This document shows, piece after piece, positions 51,171 through 59,381 of a DNA stretch of 64,000 nt. Made by a program: the position numbers and the translations under genes. This DNA is from Kordia sp965224175. GTDB lineage: Bacteria; Bacteroidota; Bacteroidia; Flavobacteriales; Flavobacteriaceae. The notes beneath the pieces were generated by a model. It did not search any database. It saw only the letters and a program-made list of their open reading frames with translations, and was not told the origin of the DNA. The stretch lies in contig NZ_OZ245041.1 in the NCBI RefSeq assembly GCF_965224175.1, positions 4,464,001 through 4,528,000 of the forward strand, in the 5' to 3' direction. The first letter of the stretch is position 1. Every line of letters begins with the position of its first letter.

Positions 51171-51830
51171 CTAAGAAACTATACTTTTTAAATTTTGGAT
51201 AGTTTTTGTCGGATTTTCAGAACGGAATACAAAGCTTCCTGCTACCAAAACATCTGCGCCAGCATCTACTAAAGCTTTGGCATTTTTATCATTTACACCA
51301 CCATCAATTTCAATTTCGGTTGAAGCATTTTTTGAGGTGATTAAAGCTTTTAACTTTTTTACTTTGTCATAAGTATTCTCAATAAAGGACTGACCACCAA
51401 AACCAGGATTTACACTCATGATGCAAACCAAATCTATATCTTGAATAACATCTTCTAAGAGATTTATATTGGTATGTGGATTCAAAGCTACACCAGCTTT
51501 CATTCCGGCAGCTTTAATTGCTTGTAGCGTTCTGTGTAAGTGTGTGCAAGCTTCGTAATGAACCGTAAGTACATCTGCGCCTAAATCGGCAAAGGTTTGA
51601 ATATAACGATCAGGATCAACAATCATTAAATGTACATCGATAGTTTTTGTAGCATGTTTATTAATTGCTTTTAAAACTGGCATTCCAAATGAAATATTTG
51701 GAACAAAAACGCCATCCATAATATCGATGTGAAACCAATCGGCTTCACTTTGGTTGACCATTTCAATATCACGTTGTAAGTTGGCAAAATCTGCGGCTAG
51801 GATAGAAGGCGCAATTCGTTTTGTAGACAT
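51171..51830 (-). CDS. rpe: Ribulose-phosphate 3-epimerase
   Basis: A 219-residue enzyme of the pentose phosphate pathway that interconverts ribulose-5-P and xylulose-5-P. The TIM-barrel signatures are IAPSILAADFANL, DWFHIDIMDGVFVPNISFG, DVHLMIVDP, MSVNPGFGGQSFI and EIDGGVNDKNA. It lies 139 bases downstream of rpoD in the same orientation, with a strong hairpin and its own TACTTTTG -7 box between. Confidence 0.95.
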   Translation of the reverse strand: MSTKRIAPSILAADFANLQRDIEMVNQSEADWFHIDIMDGVFVPNISFGMPVLKAINKHATKTIDVHLMIVDPDRYIQTFADLGADVLTVHYEACTHLHRTLQAIKAAGMKAGVALNPHTNINLLEDVIQDIDLVCIMSVNPGFGGQSFIENTYDKVKKLKALITSKNASTEIEIDGGVNDKNAKALVDAGADVLVAGSFVFRSENPTKTIQNLKSIVS

Positions 51831-51861
51831 AAGTTGTAGTGTTGTGTTGTTGTTTTGCCGA

Positions 51862-51869
51862 CAAAAGTA
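51862..51869 (-). promoter_or_regulatory. -7 box of rpe
   Basis: On the minus strand this reads TACTTTTG, matching TAnnTTTG, 32 bases before the rpe start. The matching -33 region overlaps the 51881-51903 hairpin, and no clear TTTG is seen there. Confidence 0.45.
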
Positions 51870-51880
51870 CTATAAAATAA

Positions 51881-51903
51881 ACGCTCTCGCAATGCGAGAG
51901 CGT
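51881..51903 (-). terminator. Perfect hairpin between rpoD and rpe
   Basis: ACGCTCTCGC-AAT-GCGAGAGCGT is a perfect 10-bp stem with a 3-base loop. It lies downstream of the rpoD stop and upstream of the rpe -7 box. The following minus-strand stretch is only moderately T-rich (TTTATTTTATAG), so termination may be partial, or the palindrome may act on the rpe promoter. Confidence 0.65.
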
Positions 51904-51969
51904 CATTCATCAATCAAAAAACGAACAGTTATGTTATAAAAACTAAACTGCTGTGCGGTTTTTAGGAGA

Positions 51970-52833
51970 TTATCCTAAATATGTTTTTAATATTTTACTA
52001 CGTGAAGTGTGTTTTAAACGACGAATCGCTTTTTCTTTAATTTGACGTACACGCTCACGAGTTAAGTCGAAAGTTTCTCCAATTTCTTCCAAAGTCATAG
52101 GATGTTGATTTCCTAATCCGAAATACAAACGAATTACGTCTGCTTCTCTTGGAGTTAATGTTTCTAATGCACGCTCAATTTCCGTTTTTAAAGACTCATG
52201 TAATAATTCTTTATCAGGATTTGGCGATTCACCAGAATTTAATACGTCATATAAGTTAGAATCTTCTCCTTCTACAAGCGGCGCATCCATAGATACGTGT
52301 CTTCCAGAATTCTTCATCGATTCTTTTACATCATTCACAGTCATGTCTAATTCTTTTGCAATTTCTTCTGCAGAAGGAATACGTTCATGACTTTGTTCTA
52401 AATATGCAAAGGTTTTATTAATCTTGTTAATAGAACCAATTTTGTTTAATGGTAAACGAACAATACGAGATTGCTCTGCTAATGCTTGAAGGATAGATTG
52501 TCTAATCCACCATACAGCATAAGAAATAAATTTAAAACCACGTGTTTCATCAAAACGTTGCGCGGCTTTAATTAGACCCAAATTTCCTTCATTGATCAAA
52601 TCAGGAAGTGTTAATCCTTGATTTTGATACTGCTTTGCAACCGATACTACGAAACGAAGGTTAGCTTTTGTTAATTTCTCTAGCGCTATTTGATCGCCAG
52701 CCTTGATTCTTTGTGCTAATTCTACTTCCTCGTCTGCTGTAATAAGGTCAACTTTACCGATTTCTTGAAGATATTTGTCTAAGGACGCAGTTTCCCTGTT
52801 GGTAACCTGCTTGGTAATTTTAAGTTGTCTCAT
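51970..52833 (-). CDS. rpoD: Primary RNA polymerase sigma factor RpoD/SigA (Bacteroidota type)
   Basis: A 287-residue primary sigma factor lacking region 1.1. Regions 1.2-2.4 (LDKYLQEIGKVDLITADEEV, NLRFVVSVAKQYQNQGLTL, GFKFISYAVWWIRQSILQAL) and 3-4 (RVRQIKEKAIRRLKHTSRS) are clear. This short form is the housekeeping sigma factor of Bacteroidota, reading the TTTG/TAnnTTTG promoters used elsewhere in the window. The gene is followed by rpe on the same strand. Confidence 0.96.
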   Translation of the reverse strand: MRQLKITKQVTNRETASLDKYLQEIGKVDLITADEEVELAQRIKAGDQIALEKLTKANLRFVVSVAKQYQNQGLTLPDLINEGNLGLIKAAQRFDETRGFKFISYAVWWIRQSILQALAEQSRIVRLPLNKIGSINKINKTFAYLEQSHERIPSAEEIAKELDMTVNDVKESMKNSGRHVSMDAPLVEGEDSNLYDVLNSGESPNPDKELLHESLKTEIERALETLTPREADVIRLYFGLGNQHPMTLEEIGETFDLTRERVRQIKEKAIRRLKHTSRSKILKTYLG

Positions 52834-52969
52834 GTAATCTACTTGGGATTTTTAATCATTGTGCTTACGCATGTAGTTATACGTATGAAGTTATTAAAAT
52901 GTTACAAAAAGGTTAGAAATATTTGAAATAAAATGTGTGAGAAAATATAATCATTTAAAAATTAGTGAA

Positions 52970-53731
52970 TTACACACCTCTTTTGTCGCCGTAAATGTGT
53001 ACATGTAATCGATCTGTATAATTAAATTGATACTTTTTACAGATTTCAATCAACCATTGTTGCTTTTTTTGCAAAGCTTCTGGATTGGTTCCTTCTGGCA
53101 TTAAATATACTTTTTGATTCGGAATTTGATATGTTTTGCAAAGTTCCAATACTTCCGTTAAATCTTCTTCAGAATCAATTACGAATTTAAAAACAGCTTT
53201 TTCATTTTTAGAAAAATACTGATATGCTTCTGGTTTTTCTCGTAGCTTTTTAGGATTATTCGAGTTTGCTAGTTTTGGTGATACATTATATTGATCAACC
53301 AATGCTTCAAAAGTAGCATCAGGTAAAAGCGTTCCATTTGTTTCAATTTCAAAGAAATAATTAGTTGCTTTTGTATTGAAAAATTCCATTAAGCTTGATA
53401 GTTCTTCTAATTGCATCATCGGTTCTCCGCCAGTTAATACAATATTCTTACAACCACTTTTAGCAACTTCCTCATAGATTTCTTCCAGCGTAAGCGAAAT
53501 AATCATTTCATTCATTTTATACTTTTTGTATGTCGGATCTTGATCTTTTACATGTGTAAAACGTGTTTTTTCCCAATTCCAAGTATAATCAGTATCGCAC
53601 CAAATACAATGTAAGTTGCAAAGCGATGTTCGGATAAATACGCTAGGTTGTCCCATGTTTTTTCCTTCTCCTTGTATGGAATGGAAAATTTCTGGCTTTC
53701 CGTCAAGATTTGCAATTTTTAATGTCGTCAT
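52970..53731 (-). CDS. queE: 7-carboxy-7-deazaguanine synthase
   Basis: Radical SAM enzyme of queuosine/7-deazaguanine biosynthesis, converting carboxytetrahydropterin to 7-carboxy-7-deazaguanine. The cluster-binding motif C38-x3-C42-x2-C45 is in CNLHCIWCDTD, preceded by the QueE signature FHSIQGEGKNMGQPSVFIR. A glycine-rich VLTGGEPMMQ motif follows. 253 residues, normal for QueE. It is divergent from the HMG-CoA reductase cassette; no other que gene is in the window. Confidence 0.9.
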   Translation of the reverse strand: MTTLKIANLDGKPEIFHSIQGEGKNMGQPSVFIRTSLCNLHCIWCDTDYTWNWEKTRFTHVKDQDPTYKKYKMNEMIISLTLEEIYEEVAKSGCKNIVLTGGEPMMQLEELSSLMEFFNTKATNYFFEIETNGTLLPDATFEALVDQYNVSPKLANSNNPKKLREKPEAYQYFSKNEKAVFKFVIDSEEDLTEVLELCKTYQIPNQKVYLMPEGTNPEALQKKQQWLIEICKKYQFNYTDRLHVHIYGDKRGV

Positions 53732-53918
53732 AAACTGTACTAAAAAGTAAATCGCAAAATTAAAGTATTAATGTCTGAGTGACAAAACTATACTGAATTG
53801 AATAGGAATCATTTTTATTTTTGTGATTATCGCAAAAAATAATTCTTTTATTTGTGTTGGTTGCTCTTTGTAATGTGATTATTGCAATAATTTTGAATTG
53901 TATTTAAAGTTTGAAATT

Positions 53919-56228
53919 ATGGAAATACCGATTATACCAGGAAGAGGACTCGTTACCAACACAGCAACGAATATGCGATTGGAGTTTTTGAAAACAAATA
54001 ATATCAATACGAATTTGATTTCGGATGCACAGTTAGATGTTCATGATATTCGCGGAAATATTGAATCATATATTGGAAGTACTGAAATTCCTTTGGGAAT
54101 TGTTGGTCCTTTATTATTTAATGATGAAGGCACACAAGAATTAACCTATTGTGCAGCAGGAACTTTAGAAGGAGCATTGATTGCTAGTATGAATAGAGGA
54201 GCTAAAGTTATTAGCAGAAGCAATGGTTTTTCTGCGGAAGTGAAATGGCAAAAGATGACACGCTCACCTATGTTTATTTTTGAAACAGAACATGAAGCAA
54301 CTGCTTTTATGGAATATGTAAAAGCTGCATTTGCAGATATTAAAGAAGCTGCAGAAGCACATTCCAATCATGGGAAATTGATGGAATTACAAACAGTTCA
54401 GCAATTAGAAGTTGTACATGTGAAGTTTGTGTATTGTACAGGAGATGCTTCTGGGCAAAATATGACAACAACTTGTACGTGGCATGCCATGTTGCATATG
54501 GTGGAAGCTTTTAAAAATAATACAGGGATTGTGCCTGTCGATTTTGTGATTGAAGGAAATGGAGCATCCGATAAAAAAGTGTCTCAATATAATATAGCAT
54601 CTGGAAGAGGAATTCATGTGGTTGCCGAATGTACAATTCCAGAAGAAATTATTCAGAAGATACTGCGAACAACTTCCAATAAATTGATGAATTGTTTTCA
54701 TCCTTCTAAACGACTTGCCGAAAAAGATGGAATGGTTGGTTATAATATTAATGTAGCGAATTCAATTGCAGCAATTTTTGTAGCTACTGGACAAGATTTG
54801 GCATCTATTCATGAATCAAGCGTTGGAATTTTACATTTAGAACAGAAAAATGGCGGTTTGTATATGCAACTTACCTTGCCAAATTTAGTTATAGGAAGTG
54901 TAGGCGGTGGAACTTCGTTGCCGAAACAATCGCAAGCATTGGAAATTATGAAATGTAATGGAAGCGGAAAAGTGAATCGATTTGCAAAGTTGATTGCTGG
55001 TTTTGCTTTGGGATTAGAAATTTCAACCTATGCCGCAATTGTGAGTGGTGAGTTTGCCAAAGCGCATGAAAAGTTAGGTAGAAATAAACCTGTGAAATGG
55101 TTGTTGAAATCTGAAATTACCTCCGATTTTGTGCAAGCGAGTTTGAATGGTTTTTTTGAAGATAAGCAAATTCAAGACATTCAACCGAAATCACATGCGT
55201 TGTTAGAAAATGGTATTTTAACCAACATCGCATCAAAAGTTAATAAAAAGATCATCGGGTTTTTACCATTTCAAATTGACTACAGACAGCAAAATGGAGA
55301 CTCAAAAACGAAAGATGTTTTAATTAAATCAAAAGCCTTAGATGAAGAAGTTATCAAAGGTTTGCATACAGTAGCTGCATCTATAAATCCTGAGTTATCG
55401 GATGTATTGAAGAAATCGAAACGAAATTTAGAATACCATAAGTGCCATTTGAAAGAAATTGAATTGTATACGTATTTGCACACAATTGGGTTTGAAAGTA
55501 TGCCAAAATATTATGGAAAGCGCGTAGATCCAAAACGAGAAATTTTTATGTTGATTCAAGAGTTTCTAGTCGAAGATGAAATGAAGATTATGAACTCAGA
55601 GAATCATCCAGCACATTGGAAAGCGGCAGATATTTGCTCGGTAATACAAACCATAACGAAGTTTCATCAACAAGCTTCTGTGGAAGATTTTAAGCATGTT
55701 CAGGAATTTGAGCCGTGGAAATCTACAGCATTGTACAAAAAAATGATGCAAATTTTAATCACAGAATGCGCAGACAAGAAAGATCTTTCAATCTTACAAA
55801 AATTACAGGATGAGATTGATACTTTACAACAACAAGCCAATGAAATAATTCTTGAAAAAACCATCATTCACAACGATTTTAATACGAGAAATATTGCTGT
55901 AAGAAAAAATGGTTTGCCTGTAATTTACGATTGGGAATTAGCAGTTATAGATTTTCCACATAGAGATATTGTAGAGTTTTTGAGTTTTGCATTATCACCA
56001 AATTTTCAAAAAGATGAATTTTATTTTTATCTAAAAACACATTATCAATTATATGATGCTATCGATTGGGATGAATGGTTGAAAGCGTATACATATACTT
56101 TAAAAGTATACATTATTACACGACTTTCTTTTTATGAAGTTTCGGGCATTTTGATTACATACGATTTTTCAAAACGCGTATTACAAACAGCATTGAAAAT
56201 GCTCAGTTATTTGTGTGAAGATGCATAG
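53919..56228 (+). CDS. HMG-CoA reductase fused to aminoglycoside/choline-kinase-like phosphotransferase
   Basis: A 769-residue two-domain protein. Residues 1-430 are class I HMG-CoA reductase: catalytic E84 (GTLEGALIAS), K220 (GASDKK), D293 (ATGQD) and H383 (AKAHEKLGRN), the GDASGQNMTT segment (175-184) and the GSVGGGTSLPKQ loop. This domain should make mevalonate from HMG-CoA with NAD(P)H. Residues 430-769 form an APH/choline-kinase-like domain with Brenner motif HNDFNTRN (651-658) and metal-binding D671-W-E. The start at 53919 (MEIPIIPG) was chosen over a TTG 21 bases upstream. Its stop overlaps the next gene by 8 bases (ATGCATAG). The kinase substrate is unknown; an alcohol acceptor is expected. 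Confidence 0.88.
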   Translation: MEIPIIPGRGLVTNTATNMRLEFLKTNNINTNLISDAQLDVHDIRGNIESYIGSTEIPLGIVGPLLFNDEGTQELTYCAAGTLEGALIASMNRGAKVISRSNGFSAEVKWQKMTRSPMFIFETEHEATAFMEYVKAAFADIKEAAEAHSNHGKLMELQTVQQLEVVHVKFVYCTGDASGQNMTTTCTWHAMLHMVEAFKNNTGIVPVDFVIEGNGASDKKVSQYNIASGRGIHVVAECTIPEEIIQKILRTTSNKLMNCFHPSKRLAEKDGMVGYNINVANSIAAIFVATGQDLASIHESSVGILHLEQKNGGLYMQLTLPNLVIGSVGGGTSLPKQSQALEIMKCNGSGKVNRFAKLIAGFALGLEISTYAAIVSGEFAKAHEKLGRNKPVKWLLKSEITSDFVQASLNGFFEDKQIQDIQPKSHALLENGILTNIASKVNKKIIGFLPFQIDYRQQNGDSKTKDVLIKSKALDEEVIKGLHTVAASINPELSDVLKKSKRNLEYHKCHLKEIELYTYLHTIGFESMPKYYGKRVDPKREIFMLIQEFLVEDEMKIMNSENHPAHWKAADICSVIQTITKFHQQASVEDFKHVQEFEPWKSTALYKKMMQILITECADKKDLSILQKLQDEIDTLQQQANEIILEKTIIHNDFNTRNIAVRKNGLPVIYDWELAVIDFPHRDIVEFLSFALSPNFQKDEFYFYLKTHYQLYDAIDWDEWLKAYTYTLKVYIITRLSFYEVSGILITYDFSKRVLQTALKMLSYLCEDA

Positions 56229-56736
56229 TTTTTTACAACATATATGTATTGTGTTGGTTCCGTTAATTGTATCGAATGTGTTGCATATGCTCGTGATTAA
56301 AAAAGATCTTTTTAAAGGATTGAAACAACCGATTTCACAACGATTATTCGGAACCAATAAAACATGGAGAGGTTTTGTATTTGTTGCGTTTGTGAATGCT
56401 TTTTTAGTGTATTTGTTAGAACTGGCATTCAATTTTCAATTGCAACAAGCATTTTTCATCGGATGTATTCTTGGTTGTTCCTATATGTTGTTTGAGTTGC
56501 CTAACTCGTTTATGAAGCGAAAATTAGGAATTCAACCAGGACAAGAAGCCAATTCTCATAAAATTATGTTCAAATTAATTGATAAAATGGATTCTGCTTT
56601 TGGCGTGAGTCTCGTTTATTTTTTGATAGGAAACATTTCGTTTCAATCTGCTGTATTGCTTTTTATATGTAGTAGCGTTACACATATTAGTATCAGTCAG
56701 ATTTTAGTTCAATTACACCTTAAAAAATCATTTTAA
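56221..56736 (+). CDS. CarS-like CDP-alcohol (CDP-archaeol synthase family) cytidylyltransferase
   Basis: A 171-residue integral membrane enzyme with 4-5 hydrophobic helices. The CarS/DUF46 signatures are FGTNKTWRGF (43-52), ELPNSFMKRKLGIQPG (92-107) and the acidic pair D121-x-x-D124 (DKMDSAFG), the last equivalent to the CTP/metal site of CdsA and CarS. Family members move CMP from CTP onto a lipid phosphate, in archaea onto digeranylgeranylglyceryl-P. An ATG at 56221 was chosen (8-base overlap with the upstream stop); a GTG at 56215 is also open. Two bases separate it from the CDP-alcohol phosphatidyltransferase gene. Confidence 0.78.
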   Translation: MHSFLQHICIVLVPLIVSNVLHMLVIKKDLFKGLKQPISQRLFGTNKTWRGFVFVAFVNAFLVYLLELAFNFQLQQAFFIGCILGCSYMLFELPNSFMKRKLGIQPGQEANSHKIMFKLIDKMDSAFGVSLVYFLIGNISFQSAVLLFICSSVTHISISQILVQLHLKKSF

Positions 56737-56738
56737 AC

Positions 56739-57329
56739 ATGAAGATAAAAGAAAATATATACAACGTTCCTAATTTTTTAAGTTTTTACAGATTACTAAC
56801 GTTTCCACTGATCTTGTGGTTTATTTATGCAGGAAAAGAACACTTATTTGCCATATTTTTATGTGTAAATTTACTCACCGATATTTTAGATGGATTGATA
56901 GCGCGTAGCTTCAATTTGCAAACAAAATTTGGAGCAAAGTTAGATTCATTAGCAGACAATGGAACATTTATCGCAGCTTTTATTGGAATTTTTACGTTTA
57001 AAATTGATGAAATGTCACAAGCAATTTGGATGCTTTGGTTGTTCATAGGTTTTTTCGTGTTAGGTTTGATTATTTCTTTTATCAAATTCAAGCAATATCC
57101 TAGTTTACATTTATATACAACCAAAATTGGCGGTTATGTACAAGGTATTTTTATTTTCGTATTATTCGCTTGGACATATAATGAATACTTATTCTATGCA
57201 GCAATGATTTTTGGATACATTTCACATGTCGAAGAAATTATCATTTTATTAATTTCAGATACAATGAAAACGGATGCGAAAGGTTTGTATTGGGTTTTGA
57301 AAGATCGTAAAAAGTTAATTCCCCAATGA
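56739..57329 (+). CDS. CDP-alcohol phosphatidyltransferase
   Basis: A 196-residue membrane enzyme with the full family signature D48-x2-D51-G52-x2-A55-R56-x8-G65-x3-D69-x3-D73 (start NVPNFLSFYRLL, then TDILDGLIARSFN, FGAKLDSLAD). Family members replace the CMP of a CDP-alcohol with a head group such as inositol-P, glycerol-P or serine. Six helices fit. Lies 2 bases after the CarS-like gene, so the CDP-lipid made by that enzyme is a plausible donor. Confidence 0.88.
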   Translation: MKIKENIYNVPNFLSFYRLLTFPLILWFIYAGKEHLFAIFLCVNLLTDILDGLIARSFNLQTKFGAKLDSLADNGTFIAAFIGIFTFKIDEMSQAIWMLWLFIGFFVLGLIISFIKFKQYPSLHLYTTKIGGYVQGIFIFVLFAWTYNEYLFYAAMIFGYISHVEEIIILLISDTMKTDAKGLYWVLKDRKKLIPQ

Positions 57330-57430
57330 GAATAGCAATGTTAAATAGAGCGTATTCTCAACTGCGCTTGATTTGATGCTTTACGAAAAAGTTTAAGAAT
57401 CAATGTATAAAATGTAAGCTGTTATTTGTT

Positions 57431-57844
57431 ATGTTTTTTAATTTTTATAAGCAATCAGAAACAACTAGAATGTTGGTCATTGCTGGAATTGGTGTAATTT
57501 TAAGTTTCATTACGTATGAAATTATATATTACTTCAATACACTTACTCCAAAAGCTACAACAAGTTGGTTATTTGCATTTTTAATTGGAATTGCACGTCA
57601 GCACGCACTGCACCGATATTTTACGTTTTTGCACAAAGCTTCTTATCTAAAAAGTTTATGTAAAGCCTATGTTGTAGATGTAGGCGCTTTGGTTTTTAGT
57701 ACAGGACTCAATTGGTTTTTGACAGACATCTTAACGTTTAATCATCGTTTGGTTTGGCTTTTTTGCTTGGCATCATCAGCAAGTATTAGTTTGGTATTTT
57801 TAAAGAAATATATATTTAGCGTTTCTACTGATTCAGGAATGTAA
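57431..57844 (+). CDS. GtrA-like small membrane protein
   Basis: A 137-residue protein with four hydrophobic segments. The ARQHALHRYFTF and FLKKYIF segments after helices 2 and 4 resemble the NFLxNRxxVF pattern of GtrA-family proteins. GtrA proteins are thought to flip polyprenyl-phosphate-linked sugars or to be linked with glycolipid synthesis. It is 101 bases downstream of the CDP-alcohol transferase gene and in the same direction, probably in one unit. The assignment to GtrA is moderate. Confidence 0.6.
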   Translation: MFFNFYKQSETTRMLVIAGIGVILSFITYEIIYYFNTLTPKATTSWLFAFLIGIARQHALHRYFTFLHKASYLKSLCKAYVVDVGALVFSTGLNWFLTDILTFNHRLVWLFCLASSASISLVFLKKYIFSVSTDSGM

Positions 57845-58013
57845 AATAGAAAAGAACGTGTTTAGCGAGATAAATAGAGGTAACAAAATGCAATCCTTGT
57901 AACTAAAAATCAAAATCAATTGTAAAAAGGAACTGATAATTCGTTGTTAAATAAAGCTAAAATTTATTTCAATTTTAGATTGAGTTTCCTACTTTCATAA
58001 TAAATACAAGTTA

Positions 58014-59129
58014 ATGGACTCTAGTTTTTTTAATTTCTTGTTGATTGCTGGTGCGGTTCAAGGCTTCATTTTTAATGGCTTTACGTTGTTTTCTAAGAAA
58101 AAAGTAGACAAGGTAATCATCTTCTTAAACTTGACTGTTTTCTTTTTATCACTGAATAGTTTACAGGCATGGTTAATTGCAAAAGATTTTCGTTTTGACA
58201 TATTCTTTTTACGGCAATTTTTAGTGCCTTGGTATATGTTTATTATGCCAATGTTTTATATGTTCTTGATTCATTATCTGAAAATTCAGGATAAAGTAAG
58301 AGGCTTTGTTCAATTTTCTATAGTATTATTTGTGATAGAACTTATAGCACGCACGATATGTATTTTGAATACTTCTGAAAGTGAAGTTGCTCCAATTAAA
58401 ATGTACACTTCTATAGAAGAGCTAATTAATGCAGCTTTTTCTATCTTTTTATTTTATAAATGTGTGCTCATCATTTTTAAAGAAAGTAAACTCTTAGATT
58501 TTATTGTAGATTACGATGATATTAAATGGCTAAAATTATTTTTAGTTTTAGGTGGATTTGTATTAGGATTTTGGGTTTTGGCAATTGTATTCAATACATA
58601 TTTTGATGATACGCGTGCCTATTATCCATTACGATTGGCAACTTCTGTATTATTGTATTGGATAGGTTATCAAGGAACTTCAAGATATACTTTAGTACAT
58701 GATCGAATTTTACTGCGAGGAAAACTAGCTGCATTAAAACCAGAAACAACCGAAAAAGTAATTTCTAATGAAGAAAAAACGTTGTCAGAAAAACATCAAC
58801 AAGAGTTTGACCAAATAGCAAATTATATTCTTGCAAAACAACGATTTTTAGATGCTAAATTGAGCCTAGAACAATTGTCTGACGAACTAGAGATTAGTTC
58901 TGGACATTTATCAAAACTGATCAATACCTGTAGTGAGCATAATTTTTCAGATTATATCAATTCGTTACGAGTGGTACAAGCCAAAGAATTATTGAAAGAT
59001 GATGATTTTGATAATTATACCATTGTTGCTATTGGCTTGGAATGCGGATTCAACTCACGATCTACATTTTATACAGCTTTCAAAAAATTTACGAATCTTA
59101 CGCCTTCTGAGTTTAGAAAAACATACTGA
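58014..59129 (+). CDS. Membrane-bound AraC family transcriptional regulator
   Basis: A 371-residue regulator: 7 hydrophobic segments in residues 1-225 (start MDSSFFNFLLIAGAVQGFIF), then a charged linker (KPETTEKVISNEEKTLSE), and a C-terminal AraC HTH (LEQLSDELEISSGHLSKLIN, AIGLECGFNSRSTFYTAFKKFT). Such membrane AraC proteins are common in Bacteroidota and sense extracellular or membrane signals. It follows the lipid cassette by 169 bases in the same direction and may regulate it. That link is positional only. Confidence 0.88.
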   Translation: MDSSFFNFLLIAGAVQGFIFNGFTLFSKKKVDKVIIFLNLTVFFLSLNSLQAWLIAKDFRFDIFFLRQFLVPWYMFIMPMFYMFLIHYLKIQDKVRGFVQFSIVLFVIELIARTICILNTSESEVAPIKMYTSIEELINAAFSIFLFYKCVLIIFKESKLLDFIVDYDDIKWLKLFLVLGGFVLGFWVLAIVFNTYFDDTRAYYPLRLATSVLLYWIGYQGTSRYTLVHDRILLRGKLAALKPETTEKVISNEEKTLSEKHQQEFDQIANYILAKQRFLDAKLSLEQLSDELEISSGHLSKLINTCSEHNFSDYINSLRVVQAKELLKDDDFDNYTIVAIGLECGFNSRSTFYTAFKKFTNLTPSEFRKTY

Positions 59130-59233
59130 AAACTTATGAAACTGTCCTGATTTTTCATTCAAAGAATATTCCGGATGCTCAATTTTATAATTAGGTTTAC
59201 ATTTGTTTCATAATAATTTAAAAACCGTTTATT

Positions 59234-59323
59234 ATGAAGAAATACATTGCCATCTTTTTATTTTGAATACTTTGTTGTTTATAAAAAAGAAGAAAAGTGT
59301 CAAGATTACCTAAATAAAGTATT
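59234..59323 (+). pseudogene. Possible remnant of a small lipoprotein gene
   Basis: ATG AAG AAA TAC ATT GCC ATC TTT TTA TTT is interrupted by TGA after 10 codons; the same frame continues as ILCCL, then another stop, and KRRKVSRLPK. MKKYIAIFLFxILCC looks like a broken lipoprotein signal, so this may be a decayed gene. It could equally be chance. Confidence 0.2.
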
Positions 59324-59329
59324 CACAAT

Positions 59330-59361
59330 AAAAAACGCCTCGAATTTCGAGGCGTTTTTTA
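59330..59361 (-). terminator. pnp terminator
   Basis: AAAACGCCTCGAA-TTTCGAGGCGTTTT (within 59330-59361) is a near-perfect stem with T runs, 21 bases past the pnp stop. It is symmetrical and may work in both directions. Confidence 0.88.
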
Positions 59362-59381
59362 TTATAGTAAGAATAGAAAAA

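Noticed and set aside
50999..51202. A 67-residue plus-strand reading frame rich in Phe, Lys and Asn
   Set aside because: It is low-complexity, A+T-driven, overlaps the rpe terminator hairpin and the 3' end of rpe on the other strand, and has no recognisable start context or domain.
53919..57844. Recent transfer of the lipid cassette from archaea
   Set aside because: The base composition matches the flanks by eye, and the CarS-like protein has bacterial-style small size and a flavobacterial operon context. Only a phylogeny could support direct archaeal origin.
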